A stretch of DNA of 64,000 nt from Streptomyces koelreuteriae (lineage in GTDB: Bacteria; Actinomycetota; Actinomycetes; Streptomycetales; Streptomycetaceae), in the NCBI RefSeq assembly GCF_018604545.1, contig NZ_CP075896.1, positions 1,054,001-1,118,000 of the forward strand, in the 5' to 3' direction. Position numbers and translations under genes: made by a program. Under the pieces are notes generated by a model. It did not search any database. It worked only from the letters and a program-made list of their open reading frames with translations, and had not been told where the DNA came from. Numbering within the stretch: position 1 is the first letter of the stretch; each line of letters starts with the position of its first letter. Positions 11,212-19,652 of this stretch are shown here, one piece after another.

Positions 11212-11253
11212 GTTGTGCAAATGATTGACTGCTGCACGATGGATGCATAACTT
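11212..11253 (+). promoter_or_regulatory. Promoter with flanking palindrome for the transporter/hydrolase/IclR operon
   Basis: TTGACT (11225-11230), a 17-nt spacer and TAACTT (11248-11253) form a convincing promoter just after the marR stop. GTTGTGCA (11212-11219) and TGCATAAC (11244-11251) are inverted copies with one mismatch that bracket the -35 and -10 boxes. This arrangement suits binding by the IclR protein encoded at the end of the same operon. Confidence 0.6.
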
Positions 11254-11290
11254 CACGGGCTATCCGAGACCCGTCCCCAGGGAGCTCCCC

Positions 11291-12637
11291 GTGCAGCCAT
11301 CCCCCTCAGCCGACCGAACCACCCCGGATTCAAGGCAGTTGCGCCGTGTGGCCGTCTCCGGCCTGCTCGGCACGACCGTCGAGTTCTACGACTTCCTCGT
11401 CTACGGCACGGTCGCCGCGCTCGTCTTCGGCGACCTGTTCTTCCCCCAGGCCGACCCGGCCGTCGGCACCATCGCGGCGTTCGGGACCTTCGCCGCCGGC
11501 TATCTCGCCCGCCCGCTCGGCGGCATCGTCTTCGGCCACTTCGGCGACCGGATCGGGCGCAAGTCGATGATGCTGGCGACCATGGTCCTGATGGGCCTGG
11601 GCAGCTTCCTCATCGGCCTGCTGCCCACCTACGACGCGATCGGCGTCTGGGCGCCGATCCTGCTCGTCGCGCTGCGCGTCGTGCAGGGCATCGCGATCGG
11701 CGGCGAGTGGGGCGGCGCGATGCTGATGGTCGTCGAGCACGCCGAGAAGACGCAGGGCTCCCGGCGCGGCCTGTGGTCCAGCTTCACCCAGCTCGGCGCC
11801 CCGCTCGGCTCCGTGCTGTCGGCCGGTGTGGTCACCCTCGTCGCCTCACTGCCCGACGACGACTTCCGCTCCTGGGGCTGGCGGGTGCCGTTCCTGCTGA
11901 GCATCGTGCTGCTGGCCGTCGGGCTGTTCGTACGTCTGAAGGTCGCCGAGAGCCCGCTGTTCGCGCAGGCCAGGCGCGAGCCGGTGGACAAGCCGCCGAT
12001 CGTGGAGGTGCTGCGCCGCCCGAAGCCCGTGCTGCTCGCCGCGTGCGTCGGCATCGGCGCGTTCACCACCCAGTCGCTGCTGACGAGCTTCATGATCTCC
12101 TACGCCGTCGGCGAGGGGTACACCCGGCCGCAGGTGCTGACCGCGGTGACCGTCGCCTCCTGCGTGGCCCTCGCCGTCCTGCCCGCCGCGTCCGCGCTGT
12201 CGGACCGGGTCGGCCGCCGGCCCGTCGTGCTCGCCGGCGCCCTCGCCTCGGCCGCGCTCGCCTTCCCCGTGCTGGCCCTGGTCGACTCGGGCTCCCCCGG
12301 CCTGCTCATCCTCGCGCTCGCCCTCGGTCACGGTGTCGCCCAGTCCACGATGTACGGGCCGCTGGGCGCGCTGCTCACCGAGATGTTCGGCACCCGCGTC
12401 CGCTACACCGGCGCCTCCCTCGGCTACCAGGCCGCCACCCTGATCGGCGCCGGATTCTCCCCGCTGATCGCCGGCAGCCTCCTCGCCTCCTACGGGGGTG
12501 GCAGCACGCCGGTCTCGCTGCTGCTGTGCGCCGGCGCGGCGATCACCGCCGTCACCGTGTGGCGGCTGCGCGAGACGCACACCGACGCCCTGGACTCCCC
12601 CGCCGCCACCCCCACTCTGGAAGGAACCCCTCGTTGA
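11291..12637 (+). CDS. MFS transporter, metabolite:H+ symporter (MHS) type
   Basis: Inner-membrane proton symporter of 448 residues with about 12 hydrophobic segments. MHS hallmarks are GTTVEFYDFLVYGTVAALVF at the first helix, the loop motif GHFGDRIGRKSMM between helices 2 and 3, and GGEWGGAMLMVVEHA. GTG at 11291 with AGGGAG 6 nt upstream is preferred, because earlier in-frame codons lie inside the promoter. It translationally overlaps a secreted alpha/beta hydrolase, so it probably imports the acid released by that enzyme. MHS members carry organic acids such as citrate, shikimate and aromatic acids; the actual substrate is not known. Confidence 0.88.
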   Translation: MQPSPSADRTTPDSRQLRRVAVSGLLGTTVEFYDFLVYGTVAALVFGDLFFPQADPAVGTIAAFGTFAAGYLARPLGGIVFGHFGDRIGRKSMMLATMVLMGLGSFLIGLLPTYDAIGVWAPILLVALRVVQGIAIGGEWGGAMLMVVEHAEKTQGSRRGLWSSFTQLGAPLGSVLSAGVVTLVASLPDDDFRSWGWRVPFLLSIVLLAVGLFVRLKVAESPLFAQARREPVDKPPIVEVLRRPKPVLLAACVGIGAFTTQSLLTSFMISYAVGEGYTRPQVLTAVTVASCVALAVLPAASALSDRVGRRPVVLAGALASAALAFPVLALVDSGSPGLLILALALGHGVAQSTMYGPLGALLTEMFGTRVRYTGASLGYQAATLIGAGFSPLIAGSLLASYGGGSTPVSLLLCAGAAITAVTVWRLRETHTDALDSPAATPTLEGTPR

Positions 12638-14004
12638 GGATCCGCCTCGCTCTGCTGACCACCTGCCTGTCCCTGGCGACGGCCCTGCCCGCGCAGGCCG
12701 CCGGCGCCGACGACAGCCATCTGGAGGGCAAACTCCCCTCCGGCGCCGCGTACATGATGGACGTACCCGCGTCCTGGAACGGCACGGTGCTGCTGTACAG
12801 CCATGGCTACTCCCCGGCCGGGGCCCCCAACCCGGCCCAGAACACGCCGCGTCCGGCGGTCCGCGACAAGCTGCTGGCCGAGGGCTACGCCCTGATCGGC
12901 TCCTCGTACGCGACGAACGGCTGGGCGATCACCGAGGCGGTGCCCGACCAGCTCGCCACCCTGGACCTGTTCACCGAGAAGTTCGGGGCGGCCCGGCGGA
13001 CCCTCGCCTGGGGCACCTCCTACGGCGGTTTCGTCACGACCATGCTCGCCGAGCGGCACGCCGACCGCTTCGACGGCTCACTGTCGATGTGCGGGCTGGT
13101 GCAGGGCGGCGTCGCCAACTGGAACAGCACCCTGGACCCGGTGTTCGCGCTGCGCACACTGCTCGCCCCGGGCTCGGGCATCCGGCTGGCGGGATTCGCC
13201 GACCAGGCGGAGGCGGTCGCCGCCGCCAAGTCGCTCACCACGAAGGTCGACGCCGCCCAGCAGACCCCGCAGGGCCGGGCCCGGATCGCCCTCGCCGCCG
13301 CGCTGCACAACATCCCCGGCTACAACGACGCCTCACAGCAGAAGCCGGGCCCCACCGACTGGGGGACCCAGCAGTCCAACCAGTTCACCGCCGTCCGGGG
13401 GCTGCTGCAGATGCCCGCCTTCAGCTGGCGGCAGGAGGCGGAGAGCCGGGCGGGCGGCAACCCGTCCTGGAACACCGGCGTCGACTACACCGCCCTGCTC
13501 GGCCGGTCCCCGCTGTACAAAGAGGTGACCGAGCTCTACAAGGAGGCGGGACTGTCCTTGCGCGGCGACCTCTCGGCCCTCGGCCGGGCACCCCGGATCT
13601 CCGCCGACCCCTCGGCCGTGGGGTGGATGCGGAAGACCAGCGTGCTGTCCGGCCGGCTCTCCGACCCCCAGCTCACCATCCACACCACGGGTGACGCGCT
13701 GATCCCGGTGCAGGCCGAGAGCGCCTATCGGCGGGCGGCCACGGCCGGGGGCTCCGCGGGGCTGCTGCGCCAGGCGTACGTCGACGGACCGGGCCATTGC
13801 ACCTTCACCACCGGCGAGACCCTGGCCGCCCTGGACACCCTGGAGGACCGTCTGGACACGGGCCGCTGGGACGTGTCGCCGGGCGCGCTCAACTCCCGTG
13901 CGGGGCAGGAGGACCCGACGACCGCGGCCCGCTACGTCCCCTACCGCCCGTCCGCCTACCCCCGCCCCCACGACCTCGCCCACCCGGGAGACAACCGGCC
14001 ATGA
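12634..14004 (+). CDS. Secreted alpha/beta hydrolase
   Basis: Exported hydrolase of 456 residues. The TTG start overlaps the transporter stop codon (TTGA) and has AAGGA about 9 nt upstream; it yields a clean Sec signal MRIRLALLTTCLSLATALPA with cleavage near AQA. The fold is seen in YSHGYSPAG (oxyanion region), the nucleophile elbow GTSYGG (Ser), and a late His in DGPGHCTFT; a candidate acid lies near TTGDALIPV. It is the middle gene between an MHS importer and an IclR regulator, so it may release an organic acid or alcohol outside the cell for uptake. Esterase versus peptidase activity cannot be decided. Confidence 0.8.
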   Translation: MRIRLALLTTCLSLATALPAQAAGADDSHLEGKLPSGAAYMMDVPASWNGTVLLYSHGYSPAGAPNPAQNTPRPAVRDKLLAEGYALIGSSYATNGWAITEAVPDQLATLDLFTEKFGAARRTLAWGTSYGGFVTTMLAERHADRFDGSLSMCGLVQGGVANWNSTLDPVFALRTLLAPGSGIRLAGFADQAEAVAAAKSLTTKVDAAQQTPQGRARIALAAALHNIPGYNDASQQKPGPTDWGTQQSNQFTAVRGLLQMPAFSWRQEAESRAGGNPSWNTGVDYTALLGRSPLYKEVTELYKEAGLSLRGDLSALGRAPRISADPSAVGWMRKTSVLSGRLSDPQLTIHTTGDALIPVQAESAYRRAATAGGSAGLLRQAYVDGPGHCTFTTGETLAALDTLEDRLDTGRWDVSPGALNSRAGQEDPTTAARYVPYRPSAYPRPHDLAHPGDNRP

Positions 14005-14831
14005 CCGGCCCCACCGCGCCCGACCGGCTGCTGTCCGTGCTCGCGGCCTTCGACCACGAGCACCCGGCGCTGTGTCTGACGGACATCAGCCGGCGGGCCG
14101 GGCTGACCCTGACCACCGCCCACCGGCTGGTGGGCGCGCTCACCGAGTGGGGCGCCCTGGAGCGGGACGAGTCCGGCGTCTACCACGTCGGGCTCCGGCT
14201 GTGGGAGCTGGCCGCGCTGGCGCCGCGCGGCCTCGCCCTGCGGCAGATCGCGCTGCCGTATCTGGAGGACCTGTACGAGGCCACGCACGAGAACGTGCAA
14301 CTGGCCGTGCGGGACGGGTCCGACGTCGTCTACATCGAATGGCTCTCGGGCCGGTCGGCGGTCGGCGTGCACATACGCGTCGGCGCCCGCTGGCCGCTGC
14401 ACGCCACCGGCGTCGGACTCGCCCTGCTCGCCCACGGCGACCCGGAGTTCCAGCAGGAGTACTGCGCGGGCGGACTCGCCTCCTTCACGCCGTACACGAT
14501 CACCGAACCGGCGCGGCTGCGGCGGGAGCTGGCCGAAGTGCGCCGCACCGGCGTCGCGGTGAGCGACCGTCAGATCACCGAGGACGCCCTGTCCGTGGCC
14601 GCGCCGGTACGGGCGGCGGACGGCACGGTGACCGCCGCCGTGTCCATCGTGGTGCCGCAGGCCGACGCCCAGGTGCCGGTGCTGGCCCCCGCGGTGCGGG
14701 TGGCGGCGCGGGGGATCTCACGGGCCCTGGGGTGGCAGCCGGAGCGAGCCCGTGGCGGAGTGCGCCGCGATGACGGAGAAAGCACTCGTGAGAGTGAACT
14801 TCCGTCTGTTCAGGGGCGAACGACCGCATAG
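14001..14831 (+). CDS. IclR-family transcriptional regulator
   Basis: Regulator of 276 residues. The N-terminal helix-turn-helix (RLLSVLAAFDHEHPALCLTD, then RRAGLTLTTAHRLVGALTEWGAL) and the C-terminal effector domain (LAVRDGSDVVYIEWLSG through VSDRQITEDALSVAAPV) are typical of IclR. The ATG overlaps the hydrolase stop (ATGA), so it is the third gene of the transporter/hydrolase operon and likely autoregulates it through the palindrome at 11212-11251. The last 30 residues are a basic, polar tail beyond the usual domain end, and the first signals for the next gene fall inside this segment. Confidence 0.9.
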   Translation: MTGPTAPDRLLSVLAAFDHEHPALCLTDISRRAGLTLTTAHRLVGALTEWGALERDESGVYHVGLRLWELAALAPRGLALRQIALPYLEDLYEATHENVQLAVRDGSDVVYIEWLSGRSAVGVHIRVGARWPLHATGVGLALLAHGDPEFQQEYCAGGLASFTPYTITEPARLRRELAEVRRTGVAVSDRQITEDALSVAAPVRAADGTVTAAVSIVVPQADAQVPVLAPAVRVAARGISRALGWQPERARGGVRRDDGESTRESELPSVQGRTTA

Positions 14832-14898
14832 TGATGTGAAAGGGAGGCGCGGAATCGGTACCCGACCAGTGCCCCGCCCTCCCGACCGGGGGGTCACC

Positions 14899-17800
14899 AT
14901 GGAACCGCTCTTCCGCCTTGCCCTGCTGCGCCCCGCGATCGCACAGGATCCGGACGACGCCGGCATCGAACTGGCTCAGCAGACCGACTTCCAGCGTGCC
15001 CTGACCGCCGCGGCCGGTGCGGCGGACCCGCGCACCGAACTGCGGCGCGTGGTGGGCGAGTACGTCGCCGGACCGCTGTTCGTCGGACGGCCCGAGCAGG
15101 CTCCGCTGGCCAAGGAGACGGCGAGGTTCATGGCCGGGCTGGACCGGCTGCCCGCGCCGACGAGGGCTGTTGTCGACACCCGTCCGGGAGCCGCCGCGCC
15201 TCACCCGCCCTCGCTGCGGGACACGGTGATCGCCGCCGTCCGGGACGCGTTCGGCGCGGCCCCGGCCGAGGTGGTGCAGGGCGCGCCGTACAAGGACGCG
15301 GTGGCCCGGCTCCGGGACAGCGTGCTGGCCGTCAAATACCTGCCCGCCGAGCACACCAGGCCTCTGGAGGAACTGGTCCGCCGGCTGCGCCACCTGGAGA
15401 TCGTCGCCCGCCTCGTGACGCACACCGCCTTCCCCGCCGCCGCGCGGGACCTGCGGCGCGCCCGCAGGCGCCCGGTGCGGCTGCCGGGTGCCACGGGCCT
15501 GGAACCCGTACTGTCCACCGTCGAGGCCGAGCGCCGGCGCCGGGAGAAGGAGGCCGAGGCGGCCGGGGAGCGACGGCAGCGCGCCGAGCGACTGCTCACC
15601 GTCTTCCGGCAGTTGCGCACCGCCATCGGTGAACTCACGGGGCTCGGCGGCGAGCACTTCAGCGTCTCCCCGCAGAACCGGTCGGACCAGGTGCTCCCGC
15701 CACCCGAGTACACCCCGCCCGCCGAACTGGCCCGCCAGATCACCTTCCACAGCCAACTCTCGGCAGCCAACCTGCGGGCCCTGGCCGGGGGTGGTGGAGG
15801 AGGCGGCGGTACGGGGGGTGGGGCTGGAACGGGCGGCTTCACGGGCGGTGGGGCCGACACAGGCCGCGCCGCGGGCGGCGGAAGCGGTGGAGTTCTCGGC
15901 GAGGCAGGGCCCGAAGCGCAAGGCGGCACCACGGGCAGCGGCACGGGAACAAGCCGCGCCACAGACGCCGGGGCCGGAACAAGCCGCGCCGCGGGCAGCG
16001 GAAGCCGTGGCGCTCACGGCGAGACAGGGCCCGAAACGGAAGACGGCACCACGGGCAGCGGCACGGGAACAAGCCGCGCCACAGACGCCGGGGCCGGAAC
16101 AAGCCGCGCCGCAGGCAGCGGCAGCCGAGGCGCTCACGGCGAGACAGGGCCCGAAACGGAAGGCGGCACCACGGGCAGCGGCACCGGAACAAGCCGCGCC
16201 GCAGGCAGCGGCAGCCGAGGCGCGATCGGCGAGGCAGGGCCCGAAGCACAAGGCGGCGCCGGGCGCGCGGCGGTCGAGGAACCCGTTCCGAGCCCCCCGG
16301 AGCCCACCGCCGTGGCGGGTGCCGCGCAACTCGCCGGGCAGGTGTTCGGCGCCACGCCGGACCTCCTCGCCGGCACGCCCGGCTTCGTCCCGGCCCTGCT
16401 GGAGGACCTCGGCTTCCGGCTCCTGCCGGGGGCGGTGCAACAGCTGTCCGAGGCCACCCGGGCCCTGCTGACGGCACGCGGCATCGACGTCACGGCCACG
16501 CCCCTGGACCGGGTCGTCGCCCTTCTCCAGAGCGAGGCCGACGGGACGGCCGCGGAGCTGGAGAAACTGTTCGGCAGGCCGGCCAGGCGCAGCGTGCGGC
16601 GGCTCGGCGACACGCTGGTCACCACCTCCACTCCGGTGCCGTCCGTGTGGAACGCGATCAGCATCGGGGACCTGGACCCTGTCGAGCAGATCCCCTTGGA
16701 GGCCGACCCCATCCCCACCACGCAGGGCAGCGTGAAGCCGTCCGGCGTCGCGGACCTTCTCGTGGTCCGCCAGCAGCTCACCGGCTACGAGGGTGCCGAC
16801 GTCGCCCATATCGAGAACGTCCTCAAGGGCGAGACCAAGCAGCGCGAGCACATCCGGCGCGAGGAGACCGAGCAGACCACCGTGACCGAGACGGAGACGA
16901 TCACCTCCGAGGAACGGGAGCTGGAGTCGACGGACCGGTTCGAGATGAGCCGGGAGGCCAGTGCCGTCATCAAGGAGGACGCGGCCCTGAAGGCAGGGCT
17001 GACCGTCACCGGCAAGTACGGCCCCACGGTGGAGTTCTCGGCCTCCGCGGAGGGGTCCGTCTCCCGGTCGAAGGAGGAGGCGACCAAGTCGGCGTCGACC
17101 TTCTCCCAGGACGTCACCCAGCGCAGCGCCTCCAAGATCTCCGAGCGGGTGCTCCAGCGCACCACCCTGCGGATCACCACCGAGGTCACCGAGAAGAACA
17201 CCCACACCCTCGACAACAGCCCCGGCATCGACCACATCTCCGGGGTCTACCAGTGGGTCAACAAGGTCTACCGGGCGCAGATGTTCAACTACGGGCTGCG
17301 CACCATGTTCGACTTCATGATCCCGGAACCCGCCGCGTTCCTGATCCACACCCTCCAGTCGGCCCACGCGGGAGCCGTCCAGGTGGACAAGCCGCCGGCG
17401 TTCACCCTCCAGGCGAACAAGATCGACGAGACCAACTACCACTACTGGGTGCAGGTGTACCAGGCGACGGATGTCACGCCGCCGCCCGAGATGTATGTGA
17501 CCAGGTCCTTCGACTTCAAGGCGGGCGGCGGGGACAGCAGGACCAACTACAACCACTCGGGCCAGGTGACTCTCGACGAGGGCTATCAGGCGTTCCAGGC
17601 GTCCGTGGCCCGCTTGTGCAACATCTGGGAGGGGACGTACTCCCTGGATGTCGCCGTGGGCCGCCGGACCCATCGGTTCGGCCCTGAGGACGGCTGGGTG
17701 TGGATCACCATGCTGGACGAGGAGCAGGGATCGATCCCGGTCGCCGTCGACAGCTTCCGCCTCTCCCAGGTGGCGGTGGGCATCGAGATCAAGTGCCGGC

Positions 17801-18525
17801 GCACCGAGCGCGCGATGGAGAAGTGGCGGGCGGAGACCCACGCCAAGCTGACCACCGCCTACCGCGCCCGGCTCGCGGAGTACGAGGAGAAGCTCGCCGC
17901 GCTGACCTTCGACGCGGGAGTGGCCATCGAGGGCCGCAACCCGCTGGCCAACCAGGAGCTGATCGCCCACGAGCTGCGCAAGAGCTGCGTCAGCATCCTG
18001 ACCAGGCAGCACTTCGACCTCTTCGACGCGATGAAGGGCGGGGCCGGCCAGGTCCCGCAGCTCGATGTCGACGAGGCCGCGGCGGAAGGCGCCTACGTCC
18101 GCTTCTTCGAGCAGGCCTTCGAGTGGGAGCATCTGACGTGGGTCGCGTATCCGTACTTCTGGGGACGGAAGAGCGAGTGGGACGAGCGTCTCGCCTACGA
18201 CGACCCCGACCCGCTGTTCAACCAGTTCCTCAAGGCCGGGTACTGCCGGGTCACGGTCCCCGCGCGGCTCGGATTCGAGGGCGCCGTCGACCACTTCATG
18301 CAGTTCGGCGAACTGTGGCAGGGCGGCCCGCTCCCCGCAGTCTCCAGCCCTCTGTATCTGCCGATCGCCGAGGAGATCGCCGAGCGTCTCGACCGCCCGG
18401 GCGACGAGATCCCCCAGGGCGATCCGTGGACCGTGCGCATCCCCACCAGCCTGGTGCGGCTGCGCGAGGACGACCGGCTGCCCCGCTGGGTGCAGAACTC
18501 CGAGGGCGAGTGGGTCGAGGACTGA
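14899..18525 (+). CDS. Very large uncharacterised protein with tandem Gly/Thr/Ser repeats
   Basis: Not assigned to any family I can name. ATG at 14899 gives 1208 residues; the frame is open further upstream but overlaps iclR. Regions: residues 1-290 helical and Arg-rich; about 296-452 a low-complexity linker with 40-residue repeats (15925-16254); about 470-640 globular (LAGQVFGATPDLLAGTPGF onward); about 650-690 Glu/Thr-rich (REHIRREETEQ, TVTETETITSEERELES); about 690-780 alternating Ser/Thr strands; then NKVYRAQMFNYGLR and MIPEPAAFLI, a coiled coil near 975-1000, and a C-terminal part with YFWGRKSEWDER and VPARLGFEGAV. I recall similar halves in very large proteins of other bacteria, sometimes near phage-tail-like systems, but no such genes are here. 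No signal peptide. It is 4 bp from the next gene. Confidence 0.75.
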   Translation: MEPLFRLALLRPAIAQDPDDAGIELAQQTDFQRALTAAAGAADPRTELRRVVGEYVAGPLFVGRPEQAPLAKETARFMAGLDRLPAPTRAVVDTRPGAAAPHPPSLRDTVIAAVRDAFGAAPAEVVQGAPYKDAVARLRDSVLAVKYLPAEHTRPLEELVRRLRHLEIVARLVTHTAFPAAARDLRRARRRPVRLPGATGLEPVLSTVEAERRRREKEAEAAGERRQRAERLLTVFRQLRTAIGELTGLGGEHFSVSPQNRSDQVLPPPEYTPPAELARQITFHSQLSAANLRALAGGGGGGGGTGGGAGTGGFTGGGADTGRAAGGGSGGVLGEAGPEAQGGTTGSGTGTSRATDAGAGTSRAAGSGSRGAHGETGPETEDGTTGSGTGTSRATDAGAGTSRAAGSGSRGAHGETGPETEGGTTGSGTGTSRAAGSGSRGAIGEAGPEAQGGAGRAAVEEPVPSPPEPTAVAGAAQLAGQVFGATPDLLAGTPGFVPALLEDLGFRLLPGAVQQLSEATRALLTARGIDVTATPLDRVVALLQSEADGTAAELEKLFGRPARRSVRRLGDTLVTTSTPVPSVWNAISIGDLDPVEQIPLEADPIPTTQGSVKPSGVADLLVVRQQLTGYEGADVAHIENVLKGETKQREHIRREETEQTTVTETETITSEERELESTDRFEMSREASAVIKEDAALKAGLTVTGKYGPTVEFSASAEGSVSRSKEEATKSASTFSQDVTQRSASKISERVLQRTTLRITTEVTEKNTHTLDNSPGIDHISGVYQWVNKVYRAQMFNYGLRTMFDFMIPEPAAFLIHTLQSAHAGAVQVDKPPAFTLQANKIDETNYHYWVQVYQATDVTPPPEMYVTRSFDFKAGGGDSRTNYNHSGQVTLDEGYQAFQASVARLCNIWEGTYSLDVAVGRRTHRFGPEDGWVWITMLDEEQGSIPVAVDSFRLSQVAVGIEIKCRRTERAMEKWRAETHAKLTTAYRARLAEYEEKLAALTFDAGVAIEGRNPLANQELIAHELRKSCVSILTRQHFDLFDAMKGGAGQVPQLDVDEAAAEGAYVRFFEQAFEWEHLTWVAYPYFWGRKSEWDERLAYDDPDPLFNQFLKAGYCRVTVPARLGFEGAVDHFMQFGELWQGGPLPAVSSPLYLPIAEEIAERLDRPGDEIPQGDPWTVRIPTSLVRLREDDRLPRWVQNSEGEWVED
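15808..16257 (+). repeat. In-frame tandem repeat, 120-bp unit
   Basis: Two nearly identical 120-bp units start at 15925 and 16045, and a third copy at 16165 lacks 30 bp in the middle. Each full unit encodes 40 residues beginning GTTGSGTGTSRATDAGAGTS and ending GETGPETE. A more degenerate unit precedes them from about 15808. All changes keep the reading frame. The units form a flexible linker inside the 1208-residue protein. Confidence 0.9.
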
Positions 18526-18529
18526 GACG

Positions 18530-19516
18530 ATGAAGCACTTCGTCCTGGTGGCGGGTTATGGAAAGCCGCCCCGTCAGCTGCCGTTCCGTGCCTACTGCGA
18601 GAACCGGGTCCGCCAGCATGTGGCGGCCAACAAGGCCATGGAGGATCTGGTCTTCCAGATCTTCGACGTGGGGAGCGGGGAAGTCGTCGCCCGGACGTTC
18701 ACCTATCCGGCGGGCCGACGGACCGAGTCGGTCGCCGCGGTCCGCTCCTTCGTTCGTGTCACCCCCGCCCACTACGACGGAAACGCCTTCCAGAACGACG
18801 TGCGCGGCGTGATGTCGGTCCTGGAGGTCTACGCGGCGGTGCGGACCATCGGAGTGACGGCCCCCGGCACCCTGATGGAGCTCAGCTTCTTCTCCCACGG
18901 CTACGACGGCCCGGTCCTGGTCGACAGCTTCGACTACCGGCAGACCAGCGAGATGCTCCGTGATCCGGGCGACCTGGATCCGCGCCCGAAGGACTTCCAC
19001 AGCGCGAACATGCCGCCCGCGGAGCTCTCCGCCTTCCAGGCCGCCTATCACCCCGACGGCATCAACTGGAGCTGGGGATGCCACTTCCAGAAGTCCTACC
19101 ACCACATCCTGACCAAGCTGGAGTTTCACCCCGAGTACCGGTCCTCGGGCCTCTCCGACGGCAAGGTCCTGGTCTTCCGGAACTTCGACGCGGACGAAGC
19201 TCTGCTGCTCGGGGATCATCTGGGCAGGACCTTCCCGGACCACCGGAAGGTGGAGGTGACCTTCGGCGAGCTGAAGTGGTTCGTCCGCAGGCACATCCTG
19301 GCCGGGTACTGCCACGCCCTCGCGGTCCACTCCGGGCGGAAGACCTACGGCGGACTCCTCGGCACCTACGCCGAGCGCGACACCACCGGCTCCCGGCCGC
19401 TCATGCACGTCAACCGGGGCTTCGGCAGGCATCTGGCCTTCTACCGGAACTACTTCGGCTTCGCCCTCGACCCCGAGCGCCGGTGGTACGGCCTCTACGA
19501 TCCGGCTTTCACCTGA
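18530..19516 (+). CDS. Uncharacterised protein with possible caspase-like His/Cys pair
   Basis: Unassigned, 328 residues, cytoplasmic by appearance, starting ATG 4 bp after the preceding giant gene and so surely cotranscribed. A hydrophobic strand ending LMELSFFSHGYDGP places His123 before Gly, and a second strand ending NWSWGCHFQKSY places Cys184 61 residues later. This order and spacing resemble clan CD (caspase/CHAT) peptidases, where HG and a strand-terminal Cys form the catalytic dyad. That is inference from pattern only; an alpha/beta hydrolase-like or purely structural role is also possible. The C-terminal half (GRHLAFYRNYFGF) matches nothing I know. It may be the enzymatic partner of the large repeat protein. 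Confidence 0.7.
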   Translation: MKHFVLVAGYGKPPRQLPFRAYCENRVRQHVAANKAMEDLVFQIFDVGSGEVVARTFTYPAGRRTESVAAVRSFVRVTPAHYDGNAFQNDVRGVMSVLEVYAAVRTIGVTAPGTLMELSFFSHGYDGPVLVDSFDYRQTSEMLRDPGDLDPRPKDFHSANMPPAELSAFQAAYHPDGINWSWGCHFQKSYHHILTKLEFHPEYRSSGLSDGKVLVFRNFDADEALLLGDHLGRTFPDHRKVEVTFGELKWFVRRHILAGYCHALAVHSGRKTYGGLLGTYAERDTTGSRPLMHVNRGFGRHLAFYRNYFGFALDPERRWYGLYDPAFT

Positions 19517-19573
19517 CGCCCCGTTCAAGCTGTGCACTCATCGACCGGCGCTCAGTTTTCCCGGCTTTACCTC

Positions 19574-19626
19574 TTGACGACCCGGGTGACGTGGAGCACA
19601 TTGGCGGCACTTTGAGAGCGCTCTCA
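19574..19626 (+). promoter_or_regulatory. Promoter and LacI-type operator of the GH16 gene
   Basis: TTGACG (19574-19579), a 17-nt spacer and CACATT (19597-19602) form a plausible promoter. The 14-bp perfect palindrome TGAGAGCGCTCTCA at 19613-19626 covers the expected start of transcription. It differs by symmetric changes from TGGGAGCGCTCCCA, the CebR-type LacI-family operator known upstream of Streptomyces cellulase and glucanase genes, so sugar-responsive repression is likely. Confidence 0.7.
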
Positions 19627-19652
19627 CCCCTCCACTCGAGAGGCATCCCCCC

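Noticed and set aside
15808..16257. Tandem repeats considered as a CRISPR array
   Set aside because: Units are 120 bp, contiguous, in frame and without unique spacers; no cas genes nearby.
14575..18294. A 1239-codon open frame on the minus strand opposite the giant repeat gene
   Set aside because: It is open only because of high GC and the repeats; its residues are low complexity with no motif, while the plus-strand frame has a start with context, domain-like segments and a coupled downstream gene.
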